A DNA stretch of 41,415 bases, taken from Desulfurellales bacterium. GTDB taxonomy: Bacteria > Campylobacterota_A > Desulfurellia > Desulfurellales > Hippeaceae. The notes below the pieces were generated by a model. That model was given only the letters and a program-made list of their open reading frames with translations, made no database searches and was not told the DNA's origin. Where the stretch lies: contig JALVUQ010000053.1 in assembly GCA_027035575.1 (NCBI GenBank), positions 1 through 41,415 on the forward strand. The letters run 5' to 3'. Within the stretch, counting starts at the first letter, position 1, and each line of letters begins with the position of its first letter. Made by a program: the position numbers and the translations under genes. Shown piece by piece: positions 16,745-24,985 of the stretch.

Positions 16745-17020
16745 ATGACTAAAGCGGAGCTTATCGAAAAGGTTGCCAAAAAAGTGGGAGCCACAAAGAC
16801 AGAGACAAAAAAAATCATTGATGTTGCAGTAGAAGAGATTATGGAAAGCGTCGCGGCAGGTGAAAAAGTTGGTTTTGCCGGATTCGGCACATTCTATGTC
16901 AGCAAAAGGTCTGCAAGGGTTGGTAGAAACCCGAGGACAGGTGAAAAACTCACAATAGCAGAGTTCAATTTGCCGAGCTTTAAGTGCGGAAAAGTTTTTA
17001 AAGAAAAGGTCAACAAGTAG
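16745..17020 (+). CDS. hup: HU-family DNA-binding protein
   Basis: This 91-residue histone-like protein bends and compacts DNA as a dimer. It has the typical start MTKAELIEKVAKKVG, the GFGTFYVSKRSAR strand and the DNA-contacting arm GRNPRTGEKLTI with the intercalating proline. The ATG has GGAGG seven bases upstream. The gene sits between tRNA-Glu and tRNA-Val with gaps of only 19 and 16 bases and no promoter or terminator visible in either, so it appears to be processed out of a tRNA precursor transcript. HU and IHF subunits are similar; the lack of an obvious IHF-specific sequence favours HU. Confidence 0.93.
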   Translation: MTKAELIEKVAKKVGATKTETKKIIDVAVEEIMESVAAGEKVGFAGFGTFYVSKRSARVGRNPRTGEKLTIAEFNLPSFKCGKVFKEKVNK

Positions 17021-17036
17021 TTTCTCTTATAGGATA

Positions 17037-17112
17037 GGGCGCATAGCTCAGCTGGAAGAGCACCTGCCTTACAAGCAGGGGGTCGTAGGTTCAAGTCCTG
17101 CTGCGCCCACCA
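17037..17112 (+). tRNA. tRNA-Val (anticodon TAC)
   Basis: A complete 76-base cloverleaf: acceptor stem GGGCGCA/TGCGCCC, anticodon stem CCTGC/GCAGG around loop CTTACAA, T-arm AGGTTCAAGTCCT, discriminator A and encoded CCA. Confidence 0.97.
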
Positions 17113-17116
17113 TCTC

Positions 17117-17193
17117 GGAGCCGTAGTTCAGTTGGTTAGAACGCTGGCCTGTCACGCCAGAGGTCGCGAGTTCGAGTCTCGTCGGCTCCGCCA
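17117..17193 (+). tRNA. tRNA-Asp (anticodon GTC)
   Basis: A complete 77-base cloverleaf: acceptor stem GGAGCCG/CGGCTCC, anticodon stem CTGGC/GCCAG around loop CTGTCAC, T-arm CGAGTTCGAGTCTCG, discriminator G and encoded CCA. It begins 4 bases after tRNA-Val. Confidence 0.97.
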
Positions 17194-17203
17194 TTAATTT
17201 TAT

Positions 17204-17980
17204 ATGTTATCTTCTTGCGTTCTCAGTATAGGAAAAGAGATTGTCAACGGAAGTATAAACGACACAAACTCATTCTATCTATCTTCACAATTAACCTCAA
17301 TAGGTATTTATAATCGTTACATAGTTGCGGTTGATGACGACGAAATAGATATTACTGAAAACTTTTTATACTGTTTAAGTAGAGTTAACATAATCATTAC
17401 AACCGGCGGATTGGGACCTACCTTTGATGATATTACCGTTGCGTCTATAGCCAAGGCTTTAAAAAGAAAGATGGTTTTAAGCGAAAATGCCTATAAAAAG
17501 ATAGAAGCATTTTACGAAAGGCTGTTTGAAGAAAGCAGAATTCCCTCTAAAGGTATGAATGTTAAAAGAAAAAAAATGGCGTATGTCCCTGAAAACTCCA
17601 TAGAGCTTGAAAACAGCGTCGGGGCGGCGCCCGGCGTGTATATAAAAGAAAAAAACAAACATATATTTTGCCTTCCCGGTGTTCCGAAAGAGATGAAGAG
17701 TATGTTCGAGTCGGGTGTTTTACCTGTTTTGAAAGGTATGTCTGAGGGAGTAACCATTAGCAGGACGTACGAGTTTGAAATAAATGACGAAACAGTTCTG
17801 ACTCAAGCTGTGGATGCGGTTATGGCAAGGGATGTGTATATAAAGTCGCTTCCTGCGGGATTTGATTCCAAGACAATGGGTGTGCGGTTTACGGTAAGCG
17901 GAAAAAACGAGTCGGAGTGTTTGAAAAAAATTGAAGCGGCTAAAAATAACCTTGAAAGAATTCTCTATGAGTTTAAATAA
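17204..17980 (+). CDS. Short CinA-like protein (molybdopterin-binding domain only)
   Basis: This 258-residue protein matches the N-terminal COG1058 domain of CinA (MoCF-biosynthesis fold), the part linked to ADP-ribose pyrophosphatase activity in characterised CinA. Motifs are SIGKEIVNGSINDTNSFYL and the nucleotide loop TTGGLGPTFDD, followed by PGVPKEMKSMFE. There is no C-terminal PncC-type nicotinamide-nucleotide amidohydrolase domain. The ATG is 10 bases after the CCA of tRNA-Asp and no Shine-Dalgarno sequence fits in between, so expression may rely on leaderless initiation after tRNA processing. A second, longer CinA homologue is encoded at 30339-31439. The 3' end overlaps the DUF3108 gene by 14 bases. 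Confidence 0.8.
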   Translation: MLSSCVLSIGKEIVNGSINDTNSFYLSSQLTSIGIYNRYIVAVDDDEIDITENFLYCLSRVNIIITTGGLGPTFDDITVASIAKALKRKMVLSENAYKKIEAFYERLFEESRIPSKGMNVKRKKMAYVPENSIELENSVGAAPGVYIKEKNKHIFCLPGVPKEMKSMFESGVLPVLKGMSEGVTISRTYEFEINDETVLTQAVDAVMARDVYIKSLPAGFDSKTMGVRFTVSGKNESECLKKIEAAKNNLERILYEFK

Positions 17981-18740
17981 ATTATTTTTTTCTCTCTTTT
18001 TTGTTCTGCTGTTTTTTTGCGTAAATTCAAAAGCAGGAAATCTTTATAAAAATTTTGAAGCCAAATATTCACTGGAGTTCAGTTCGATGACAGTGGCAAA
18101 GGGTGTTTTATATGGAAAACTGTTGGACAACAATACATATGGCATCAGCTTTGAAGGTGCGACAACGCCCTTTATCAGCTTTTTTTATAGCTTGAAAGAG
18201 ACCATCAAAGGTAACGTAAATCTGGGCAGTACGCAAAAGGATATATTTTATGAGAGTATTGAAAAAAGACCCAAAAAGACAAAAATAATATACGCCAAAT
18301 TTTTGGATAATAAGACAGCCGATGTTACAGTAATAAAAAATCATCACAAAAAAGCATATTTGTTAAAATCCCAAAACGGTCTGTTTTCACCGCTTTCTTT
18401 GTATCTCTTTTTTATGTCAAACAAGATTGAGATGAATAAAACATATGTAAGGGATGTTGTTGTAACCAAACATTTGTACAAGGTTGCCATAACAATACTG
18501 AAAAAAACCACGATTAATCTGGATAAACTCGGTCGAAAAAAAGGCAAGAGGGATGCTTTGGAGGTTGAGTTAAGATTTTATAAGGTTGAAAAAAACGGCT
18601 CCGTTACCAAGTATAAAAAGGTTAAAAAAGTGATTGCCTGGATTTCTACCAAACCTCCGCTTATTCCTATTCTTATAAAGTCCTGGAACTTTATCGGTTT
18701 TTTTAGTGCAAGGCTTACCGATTTGAAGGTTTTGCATTAA
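17967..18740 (+). CDS. DUF3108 domain protein, exported
   Basis: This 257-residue protein begins with a signal peptide (MSLNKLFFSLFFVLLFFC, then an AxA-like region near residue 24). Its body fits DUF3108: YSLEFSSMTVAKGVLYGK, FYSLKETIKGNVN, SPLSLYLFFMS, and a C-terminal AWISTKPPLIPILIKS with LTDLK. Family members are periplasmic beta-rich proteins of unknown function in Gram-negative bacteria. The start inside the 3' end of the CinA-like gene is chosen because signal-peptide residues follow directly. The gene ends one base from the convergent histidine-kinase gene, so no terminator fits between. No function can be given. Confidence 0.7.
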   Translation: MSLNKLFFSLFFVLLFFCVNSKAGNLYKNFEAKYSLEFSSMTVAKGVLYGKLLDNNTYGISFEGATTPFISFFYSLKETIKGNVNLGSTQKDIFYESIEKRPKKTKIIYAKFLDNKTADVTVIKNHHKKAYLLKSQNGLFSPLSLYLFFMSNKIEMNKTYVRDVVVTKHLYKVAITILKKTTINLDKLGRKKGKRDALEVELRFYKVEKNGSVTKYKKVKKVIAWISTKPPLIPILIKSWNFIGFFSARLTDLKVLH

Positions 18741-18741
18741 T

Positions 18742-20460
18742 CTATTTACCTGCTTCTTTATTGTTTATAGCTGAATTATCGGGAATAATTACAATAAAAC
18801 GGTTTCCGCCTATCCGGTTTTGTTCGAGTTTAACAACTCCTTTGTACAGAAAAGAGATGTGCTTTACTATGGATAATCCCAACCCGGAACCGGATTTTTG
18901 TTTGTTTCTCGATTTGGAGCAGGTGTAAAATCGCTCGAAAATTCTTTCTCTCTCCTTTTCTTCGATTACCGGTCCTTCATCGTCAACAACTATGTGTATT
19001 TTTGAATTTGGCTTTTCTATTTTAACATACACACTGTTTCCTTTTGAGTACTTGATTGCATTATCAATCAGATTTGTCAAAACACTCATAAGATGTTCCC
19101 TTATAATTTTTATCTTTTTTTCTGTGAAATCAAAGTGAATATCTTTTTTTGAGTTTTTGTAAAGCTCCTGAAGTTCTTGTTTTACAGCCTCCAAATCGAC
19201 TTCATCTTTGTTTTGTCTCATTGCGAAATTTTCAAGCCTGTGAAGCTCTATTATGTCATTCAAAAGGCTGCTTAATCTTATAGAGCTTTCGTATATTTTT
19301 TTTATGAATTCCATTTGAGTTTTGCTGTCCAAATCGTCATTAATCAGCAGCGTTTCGGCATAAGCCGACAGTGAAGAGATAGGAGTTTTTAACTCGTGAG
19401 AAATATTGCCTACGAGTTCCGACTTGAAATATTCGTATTGAATTTTCTCTTCAATATCGTCAAACACAACAAGAAGATATTCATCTAAATTTTTGCAGTA
19501 AACTTTGTAGTTTCTGTCCTTGATTTTAACTATTGCATCTTCTCTTTTTTCTAAAATTTCAGAAAAGGCTGCCAATATTTCGTGGTCTTTGATACTTGAC
19601 AAGATGTTTTTGTTTGCTTCTGGTTTCATACTGAACATAGAGTTAAACTTAGCATTTGAGTGAATGTACGACAGTTTGTCCGATAACAGTACAACCCCTT
19701 CTTCTATAAACTCAAATATGTTGTCGAGTTTTTGTTTCTCAAGCTCTACCTCTTTCTGTTTGTTTTCCATAGCTTTGTAGATGTCGTATATCAGGGCTGC
19801 CGCTTTGGATAGGTTTTCATCCTTAAATTTTGGGAAGTGTATGTTTTTTCCGTTTTTTATCGCATCGACTATATAGTTTAATTTTTGTACGGGGAATGAT
19901 AGTTTTCTTGCAATTAGAGCCGAAATGATTGTTATCATAAACAGCGTCAAGAAAAATATGATATAAAGCCCGCTTTCAAATCTTTTTTTGACTTTTTTGA
20001 TATATGTCAAAGGATAGCTTATTCTCAAAATGTTACCGTTTGGTAAAATCTTTGCATAATATAACATAAACATCTTTTTTGTCTTGCTGAACCGTTTGGA
20101 AAAACCGTTTCCGTTTTTAAACGCTTTTTGCACCTCCGGTCTGTATTTGTGATTTTCGAGTTTATCTATCTCTTTAAAGGGTATGGAAGAGTCAAAAATT
20201 ACCCTGCCGTTTGGTTTTATGAGTGTGATTCTTAGAAATGTTTTTTTGTATATATTCGAATAGAGCTTGTACAGTTTTTTCCTGTTTGGATTTTTACTCA
20301 TAAAGTCGTGTTTTATCATCTCGAATTTGGCTTTGGTGTCGGTTTTTATATATTGTTCAAAAGATGAATCCATACTGTTTTGAAGTAAAGTGTAACTTAT
20401 GAGAAATACAATCAATATGGGCAGCAGTATCAAGGTAAGCGTTTTGAAAAATAGTTTCAC
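18742..20460 (-). CDS. phoR: Sensor histidine kinase PhoR-like
   Basis: This 572-residue membrane sensor kinase is paired with the PhoB-like regulator. It has TM1 (about 5-27), a periplasmic sensor region of about 135 residues, TM2 (about 164-184), a short HAMP-like linker with coiled coil (185-245), a PAS-like domain (about 246-335), then the DHp domain with phospho-acceptor His355 in GNISHELKTPISSL. The ATPase domain has LTNLIDNAIKYS (N box), VDDEGPVI (G1) and GSGLGLSIVKH (G2). The start is a GTG overlapping the phoB stop (GTGA). The large periplasmic domain differs from E. coli PhoR, which has almost none, and is like Bacillus PhoR. Assignment to phosphate rests on the pst-phoU neighbourhood. 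Confidence 0.87.
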   Translation of the reverse strand: MKLFFKTLTLILLPILIVFLISYTLLQNSMDSSFEQYIKTDTKAKFEMIKHDFMSKNPNRKKLYKLYSNIYKKTFLRITLIKPNGRVIFDSSIPFKEIDKLENHKYRPEVQKAFKNGNGFSKRFSKTKKMFMLYYAKILPNGNILRISYPLTYIKKVKKRFESGLYIIFFLTLFMITIISALIARKLSFPVQKLNYIVDAIKNGKNIHFPKFKDENLSKAAALIYDIYKAMENKQKEVELEKQKLDNIFEFIEEGVVLLSDKLSYIHSNAKFNSMFSMKPEANKNILSSIKDHEILAAFSEILEKREDAIVKIKDRNYKVYCKNLDEYLLVVFDDIEEKIQYEYFKSELVGNISHELKTPISSLSAYAETLLINDDLDSKTQMEFIKKIYESSIRLSSLLNDIIELHRLENFAMRQNKDEVDLEAVKQELQELYKNSKKDIHFDFTEKKIKIIREHLMSVLTNLIDNAIKYSKGNSVYVKIEKPNSKIHIVVDDEGPVIEEKERERIFERFYTCSKSRNKQKSGSGLGLSIVKHISFLYKGVVKLEQNRIGGNRFIVIIPDNSAINNKEAGK

Positions 20461-21122
20461 TCTATCTTGTAACCAACCTTAGGAACGGACTTTATCTTAA
20501 ATTCGGCATTGTTGAGTTTTTTTCTCAAAGATGATATGTGGGCGTCAACGGTTCTTGTGTATATCTCCGAATCATAACCCCAGATATTGCTTAAAAATTG
20601 ATTTCTTGTAAACACCATCTTCGGATGCTTCATTAAGAACACAAGCAGCTCAAATTCCGTGTGGGTTAGAACAATTTCTTTATCATCAACAAAAACCTTG
20701 CGGCTGTTCATATCTATCTCGACATTTAAATAGGCTATTCTATCGCTGTTTTTTTGCGTTCTTTTTAACAGCACATCTATTTTTGAAAGGAGTATCTTTA
20801 TGCTGAACGGCTTCGTAAGGTAATCGTCGGCTCCTGATTTTAAAAGCTCCACAACCTTATCTTCTCCGTCTTTGGCGGATATTATGATTATAGGTACGGA
20901 TGCGGTTTTTGCTTTTGATTTTACTATATTTACAAAATCTTCCCCCTTTAATCCCGGCAGCATCAAGTCTGCTATGATTACATCGGGTATAACCTCTTCC
21001 ATATATATCAATGCGTCGTTTGCGTTTTCCGTATCAAAAACAGTATGCGAGTTTTTCTTTAAGTTGAAGGCAACTATCTCTCTTAGTGCGTTGTCGTCTT
21101 CAATCAGAACTATTTTCGCCAT
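20457..21122 (-). CDS. phoB: Phosphate response regulator PhoB-like (OmpR family)
   Basis: This 221-residue two-domain response regulator has a receiver domain with the acidic pair in LIEDDNALRE, the phospho-acceptor Asp52 in IIADLMLPG, and YLTKPF carrying the conserved Lys. A winged-helix DNA-binding domain follows (THTEFELLVFLMKHP, FTRNQFLSNIWGYD, VDAHISSLRKKL). The start is taken at 21122 (MAKIVLIEDD); an ATG seven codons upstream would add unconserved residues. The gene overlaps the phoU 3' end by 23 bases and phoR by 4, so phoU-phoB-phoR should be translated together. It probably binds the direct repeats upstream of pstC. Confidence 0.92.
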   Translation of the reverse strand: MAKIVLIEDDNALREIVAFNLKKNSHTVFDTENANDALIYMEEVIPDVIIADLMLPGLKGEDFVNIVKSKAKTASVPIIIISAKDGEDKVVELLKSGADDYLTKPFSIKILLSKIDVLLKRTQKNSDRIAYLNVEIDMNSRKVFVDDKEIVLTHTEFELLVFLMKHPKMVFTRNQFLSNIWGYDSEIYTRTVDAHISSLRKKLNNAEFKIKSVPKVGYKIE

Positions 21123-21798
21123 TTCCCAAAATCTCTTTGACATTATCGAAGTATGTGTGTTTTATGCTCTTCCCCGTTTCTTTAAAATATACAAACTCGC
21201 AGATGTTTGTGGCGTGGTCGGCTATCCTTTCTATATTTCTGACAACATATATTAAAGATACGCCGTCTTTTGCCATCTGCGGGTTTGCAGATATGTGGTT
21301 TGCCGCTTTTGTTATTATCTTTTTGTTCATCTTGTCTATGTAATCGTCCCTTTTTATCGTTTGCAGAGCCAACTTCACATCGTTATTGAAAAACGATTTC
21401 AATGAATTTTCCACCATATCGTATGCAGCATTTGCCATACTGTTTATATCGTCTTGGAAGTTTTTTTGCACGGGATAGCTTAAATGTTTGACCTGTTTTG
21501 CTATATTGACACAAGAATCTCCTATTCTCTCCAAATCAACGGTAACCCTCAAAGCCGAGATGACAAATCTCAAATCAAAGGCTCTCGGATTGTACATAGC
21601 AAGTATTTTAAAACACATATCTTCTATTTCATTGTCCAATTTATCCACCTCTCCGTCTTTTGCAATAACATTTTTAGCCAAATCTCTGTCGGTATTAAGG
21701 AGAGCTTTTATGGAATCTTTAAGCATTATTTGCGACACGCCAGCCATTTGTGCAAGCGAATATCTAACCTTTTCAAGTTTTTCTTCAAGCATTTTCAT
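21100..21798 (-). CDS. phoU: Phosphate transport system regulator PhoU
   Basis: This 232-residue cytoplasmic protein is made of two PhoU three-helix bundles; it connects the Pst transporter with the PhoR kinase and damps the Pho response when phosphate is plentiful. The repeated acidic metal-binding signature appears as DKLDNEIEDMCFKIL in the first half and DDYIDKMNKKIITKAA in the second, with RIGDSCVNIA and RIADHATNICE. It lies 11 bases after pstB and overlaps phoB. Length and both repeats are normal for the family. Confidence 0.95.
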   Translation of the reverse strand: MKMLEEKLEKVRYSLAQMAGVSQIMLKDSIKALLNTDRDLAKNVIAKDGEVDKLDNEIEDMCFKILAMYNPRAFDLRFVISALRVTVDLERIGDSCVNIAKQVKHLSYPVQKNFQDDINSMANAAYDMVENSLKSFFNNDVKLALQTIKRDDYIDKMNKKIITKAANHISANPQMAKDGVSLIYVVRNIERIADHATNICEFVYFKETGKSIKHTYFDNVKEILGNGENSSD

Positions 21799-21809
21799 AA
21801 ATAAAACTC

Positions 21810-22565
21810 CTACCCGAACTTCCCGGTTATATAATCCTCAGTTTGCTTACTTTTCGGTCTTGTAAAAAATTCTTCCGTTTTATTAAACTCAATAAGCCTT
21901 CCAAGATAAAAAAATGCCGTAAAATCGGACACTCTTGCGGCTTGCTGCATATTGTGCGTAACAACTATTATAGTTGTTATCTTTTTTAATGCAATCATTA
22001 ATTCTTCGATTTTAGAGGTTGCTATAGGGTCTAAAGCGCTTGTAGGCTCATCAAACAGCAGTATATCCGGCTCAACAGCCAAAGCCCGTGCTATTACAAG
22101 TCTCTGCTGCTGACCCCCCGATAATCCGCTTGAGCTTGCCGACAGCCTATCTTTTACCTCCTCCCACAAGGCGGCTTTTATCAGTGCATCCTCAACCCTG
22201 TCAGATAGTTCCGCTCTGTTTTTTATGCCTTTGAGTCTGAGTCCGTAAGCGACATTATCAAATATAGACATAGGAAAGGGGGTAGGTGATTGAAAGACCA
22301 TTCCTATCTTTGAGCGCAGTTTAATGCTGTCTTTAATTTTAAGAATGTCCGTATTGTTGTATAAAATTTCGCCTTCGTATCTGTTGCCTTTGTATAAATC
22401 GTGCATCCTGTTGAAACATCTCAAAAAGGTTGTTTTTCCGCACCCCGAAGGTCCTATCAAAGCCGTTACGCAATTTTTTTCTATGTTCATATCTATATCA
22501 AACAACACCTGCTTTTTACCGTAATAAAAATTTAGTTTTTTAACCTTCAGGATGTATTCATCCAT
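21810..22565 (-). CDS. pstB: Phosphate ABC transporter ATP-binding protein
   Basis: This is the 251-residue ATPase of the high-affinity phosphate importer. It has Walker [11 protein letters not shown]-loop [19 protein letters not shown], signature LSGGQQQRL, Walker [14 protein letters not shown] and the His switch VVTHNMQQA. The phosphate-type features [12 protein letters not shown] and [16 protein letters not shown] fit PstB and distinguish it from other importers. The start overlaps the pstA stop by 8 bases. Confidence 0.97.
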   Translation of the reverse strand: MDEYILKVKKLNFYYGKKQVLFDIDMNIEKNCVTALIGPSGCGKTTFLRCFNRMHDLYKGNRYEGEILYNNTDILKIKDSIKLRSKIGMVFQSPTPFPMSIFDNVAYGLRLKGIKNRAELSDRVEDALIKAALWEEVKDRLSASSSGLSGGQQQRLVIARALAVEPDILLFDEPTSALDPIATSKIEELMIALKKITTIIVVTHNMQQAARVSDFTAFFYLGRLIEFNKTEEFFTRPKSKQTEDYITGKFG

Positions 22566-23406
22566 TCTTTGAGTACCTCCATTTTACAAGAATTCTGCTT
22601 ATTATTGTTAATATTAAAATAAAAGCCGTTATGACAAAAGATGCAGCCCAAGCCATAGTGTGCCAGTTGTCATAAGGACCCATTGCGTATCTATATATTG
22701 TTACGGTCAATGATGCCATCGGCTGTGTTAGGTTGCAGCTCAAGAATGAGTTATTTAAAGATGTAAAAAGCAAAGGAGCGGTTTCTCCGGCTATTCTTGC
22801 AATCGAGAGTATTGTTCCGGTTAAAAGCCCTGTTAATGCACTTTTATAGACTATCTGAAATATTACTTTGTAGTAGGGCGTTCCCAAGGCAAAAGCGGCT
22901 TCTCTTAAATTCCATGGGACGAGTTTCAGCATATTTTCGGTTGTTTTTAGCATAACGGGAATCATAATGATAGCTAAAGCAAAAGAGCCCGCCAAAGCAC
23001 TGAAGTGCCCCATAGGCTTTACAACAACGGCATAAACAAATGTGCCGACCACAATTGAGGGAATGCTTGTGGCAAGGTCGGAGAGCATACTTATGAATTT
23101 GGCGCTTTTTGAGTTGCGTCCGTATTCTGCTATGTATGTACCGCCCAAAAGCCCTATGGGAATACCTATTAAAACGGCAATGGAAACGATTATCAACTGA
23201 CCTATGAAAGCCGGTTTCATACCGCCTCCCGGTAAACCCGGAGGTACGAAATCATCTACAAACAAAGACCAGTTTATGGAGGCTGCGCCTTTTATCAACA
23301 AATCGCTTAAAATAAACACAAGCCAAAAAAGACCCAAAATTGCCGTAAACGTGCTGATAAAGATAAATATCTTGCTGACAAGTTCCCTTTTTTTAAGATT
23401 ATCCAT
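22558..23406 (-). CDS. pstA: Phosphate ABC transporter permease
   Basis: This 282-residue inner-membrane permease has about six hydrophobic segments. The MetI-type cytoplasmic loop that docks the ATPase is present ([20 protein letters not shown]), as is the [16 protein letters not shown] segment typical of PstA. It overlaps pstC and pstB by 8 bases each, so pstCAB is a single translational unit. No anomaly is seen. Confidence 0.96.
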   Translation of the reverse strand: MDNLKKRELVSKIFIFISTFTAILGLFWLVFILSDLLIKGAASINWSLFVDDFVPPGLPGGGMKPAFIGQLIIVSIAVLIGIPIGLLGGTYIAEYGRNSKSAKFISMLSDLATSIPSIVVGTFVYAVVVKPMGHFSALAGSFALAIIMIPVMLKTTENMLKLVPWNLREAAFALGTPYYKVIFQIVYKSALTGLLTGTILSIARIAGETAPLLFTSLNNSFLSCNLTQPMASLTVTIYRYAMGPYDNWHTMAWAASFVITAFILILTIISRILVKWRYSKNG

Positions 23407-24346
23407 TTTTATTAGTCCTCAATATCATATATTTTGCAATTGCAAGTATGACAAAACTGGAAACAAATAAAATCAAGGCAAGATAAAACAGCGAAGACAT
23501 ATAAATTTTGGAGTCTGCTTCCGTGAACTCGTTAGCTAAGGTTACGGGAATTGTGGATGACGCTCCAAGCAGAGACAGAACGATTTCGTGTTTGTTTCCG
23601 AGAACAAATGCCACAGCCATTGTTTCACCTATAGCCCTTCCTATGCCCAAAATCATTCCGCCGTACATACCGGTTTTCGAGTAGGGAAGAACTATATTTT
23701 TTATGACCTCCCACTTTGTGGAGCCTATGCCGTATGCCGATTCTATGAGGTTGTCGGGTACGAGTTCAAAACTGTCTCTTGCCACACTTGTAATGAACGG
23801 AATAATCATTATGCTTAAAATCAAAGAAGCTGTTAATAAGTCTATACCTATGGGTGTTCCTTTAAATATAATTCCAACCAAAGGGAGTTTGCCTATGGTT
23901 TTCTGCAAAAAAGGCTCTATGTAGTTTGACATTATGGGAGCCAAAACAAACAGCCCCCACATACCGTATATTATGCTTGGTATTGATGCCAAAAGCTCAA
24001 TGGCTCCGCTTATTATTCCCTTTATTTTTTTAGGGCATATTTGCGTAATGAATATTGCTATTCCGATTGATACCGGCGCTGCAAAAATAAGAGAAAGGAC
24101 GGTTGTGACCACCGTTCCGTATATCGGAGCAGCTCCGCCGAAAATCTGCTTCACAGGGTCCCAAGTGCTTGTTGTGATAAACCTAAAAAAACCGAATTTG
24201 TTGAAGGCGTCCGCAGACTCAAAGCTTAACGATACAAGAATGGATAGAATCAACACGGGCACAAAATAGGCTGCAAACATTGTAACAAACAGGGTTATTT
24301 TGTTTTTAAGCTCAAAAGAATTGCTTTTTGTACCTTCCTTTTTCAT
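23399..24346 (-). CDS. pstC: Phosphate ABC transporter permease
   Basis: This 315-residue inner-membrane partner of PstA has about six membrane segments, APVSIGIAIFITQIC, ELLASIPSIIYGMWG and the EAA loop LIESAYGIGSTKWEVIKNIVLP. It is the first gene of the phosphate operon; the periplasmic binding-protein gene pstS, usually upstream, is absent and the next 400 bases hold only regulatory sequence and then the divergent tat genes. The ATG has no good Shine-Dalgarno sequence. Confidence 0.95.
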   Translation of the reverse strand: MKKEGTKSNSFELKNKITLFVTMFAAYFVPVLILSILVSLSFESADAFNKFGFFRFITTSTWDPVKQIFGGAAPIYGTVVTTVLSLIFAAPVSIGIAIFITQICPKKIKGIISGAIELLASIPSIIYGMWGLFVLAPIMSNYIEPFLQKTIGKLPLVGIIFKGTPIGIDLLTASLILSIMIIPFITSVARDSFELVPDNLIESAYGIGSTKWEVIKNIVLPYSKTGMYGGMILGIGRAIGETMAVAFVLGNKHEIVLSLLGASSTIPVTLANEFTEADSKIYMSSLFYLALILFVSSFVILAIAKYMILRTNKNG

Positions 24347-24392
24347 ACCGTTTGCTTTTTATACTTACGCTGTTTAAAAAATATGGTAGAGT

Positions 24393-24437
24393 TGTAAAAT
24401 TTATGTAAAGACTAAAGGTAAGTACAAATAATGTAAA
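24393..24437 (-). promoter_or_regulatory. Candidate Pho box upstream of pstC
   Basis: Reading the minus strand, TTTACA occurs at plus-strand bases 24393-24398, 24404-24409 and 24432-24437, with a related TGTACT at 24421-24426. Within each of the two pairs the spacing is exactly 11 bases, one helical turn, as in PhoB/PhoP direct-repeat sites. The block ends about 47 bases before the pstC start, the right place for activation. The repeat sequence resembles Pho boxes in spacing more than in exact bases. Confidence 0.45.
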
Positions 24438-24693
24438 GAAACTCAAATTTCTTATTTATTGGCAAAACCCGATTTTATTACAATTTAGTTTGTGACGGTT
24501 TATAATAAAAGCCTAGGTTGTCTATAAATTTTTATATAGCTTTTCTTGTTTTTCAACATTGCCAATTTTACGGCAAGATTAGACTGTTTTAAACGAATTT
24601 GGTTTATAAAAATTTGTTATACAAGAGGCTTTTAGCGAAATTTCCTTTAGTTTTAGTGTATTTTCTTAATTTGTTTTAACAGAATAAAGAAGT

Positions 24694-24722
24694 TTGACAA
24701 ATGGCTCAACTTTTATTAACTT
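24694..24722 (+). promoter_or_regulatory. Candidate promoter for tatA-tatC
   Basis: TTGACA (24694-24699) is a perfect -35 box; 17 bases on lies TAACTT (24717-24722), a weak -10 box that overlaps TATTAA. It ends 26 bases before the tatA ATG, which has AAAAGGAG upstream. Confidence 0.4.
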
Positions 24723-24748
24723 GAACGGGTAGAAAAAAAGGAGTCGGT

Positions 24749-24985
24749 ATGTTATCTGTCGGAAGCTCTGAGCTTATTGTCATACTCGTTATAGCCTTGG
24801 TTGTGGTGGGTCCAAAAAGGCTGCCGGAGGTATTAAGAGGATTTGCAAAGGTTTATAAGAGTTTTATGGATGCGATAAATGAGGCGAAAAAAGAGATAGA
24901 AGAAGATATAGACGAGGTTAACATTAAAAAAGATATGGAAGAAAAGTGGAAAGAAATCTTGGACGAAGATGAAAAAGAGAAATAG
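24749..24985 (+). CDS. tatA: Sec-independent translocase component TatA/TatB
   Basis: This 78-residue protein has the TatA/B pattern: a short N-terminal membrane helix (about 7-22), the hinge VVVGPKRLPEVLRG, an amphipathic helix and a strongly acidic C-terminal tail (EEIDEV-type repeats ending in DEDEKEK). Proteins of this type form or recruit the pore of the twin-arginine translocase, which exports folded, often cofactor-bearing proteins. A Glu follows the Ser-Ser near residue 8 (SSELI), a TatB-like trait, and VVVGPKRLP also leans to TatB, so the label tatA is provisional. It overlaps tatC by 17 bases. No other tat gene is in the window. Confidence 0.88.
   Translation: MLSVGSSELIVILVIALVVVGPKRLPEVLRGFAKVYKSFMDAINEAKKEIEEDIDEVNIKKDMEEKWKEILDEDEKEK

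Larger units (their letters stand above)
24347..24748. other. 402-base AT-rich intergenic region between divergent pstC and tatA
   Basis: No protein gene is supported here. Its left part carries the candidate Pho box facing pstC, and its right end the tatA promoter candidate. In between lies TTACAA (24478-24483)-17 bases-TATAAT (24501-24506) on the plus strand. Two small inverted repeats follow at once: AAAAG with CTTTT flanking CTATA/TATAG (24507-24544), and TTGCC/GGCAA (24559-24576). These could belong to a long tatA leader or a small RNA; in AT-rich DNA chance is also likely. Confidence 0.4.
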
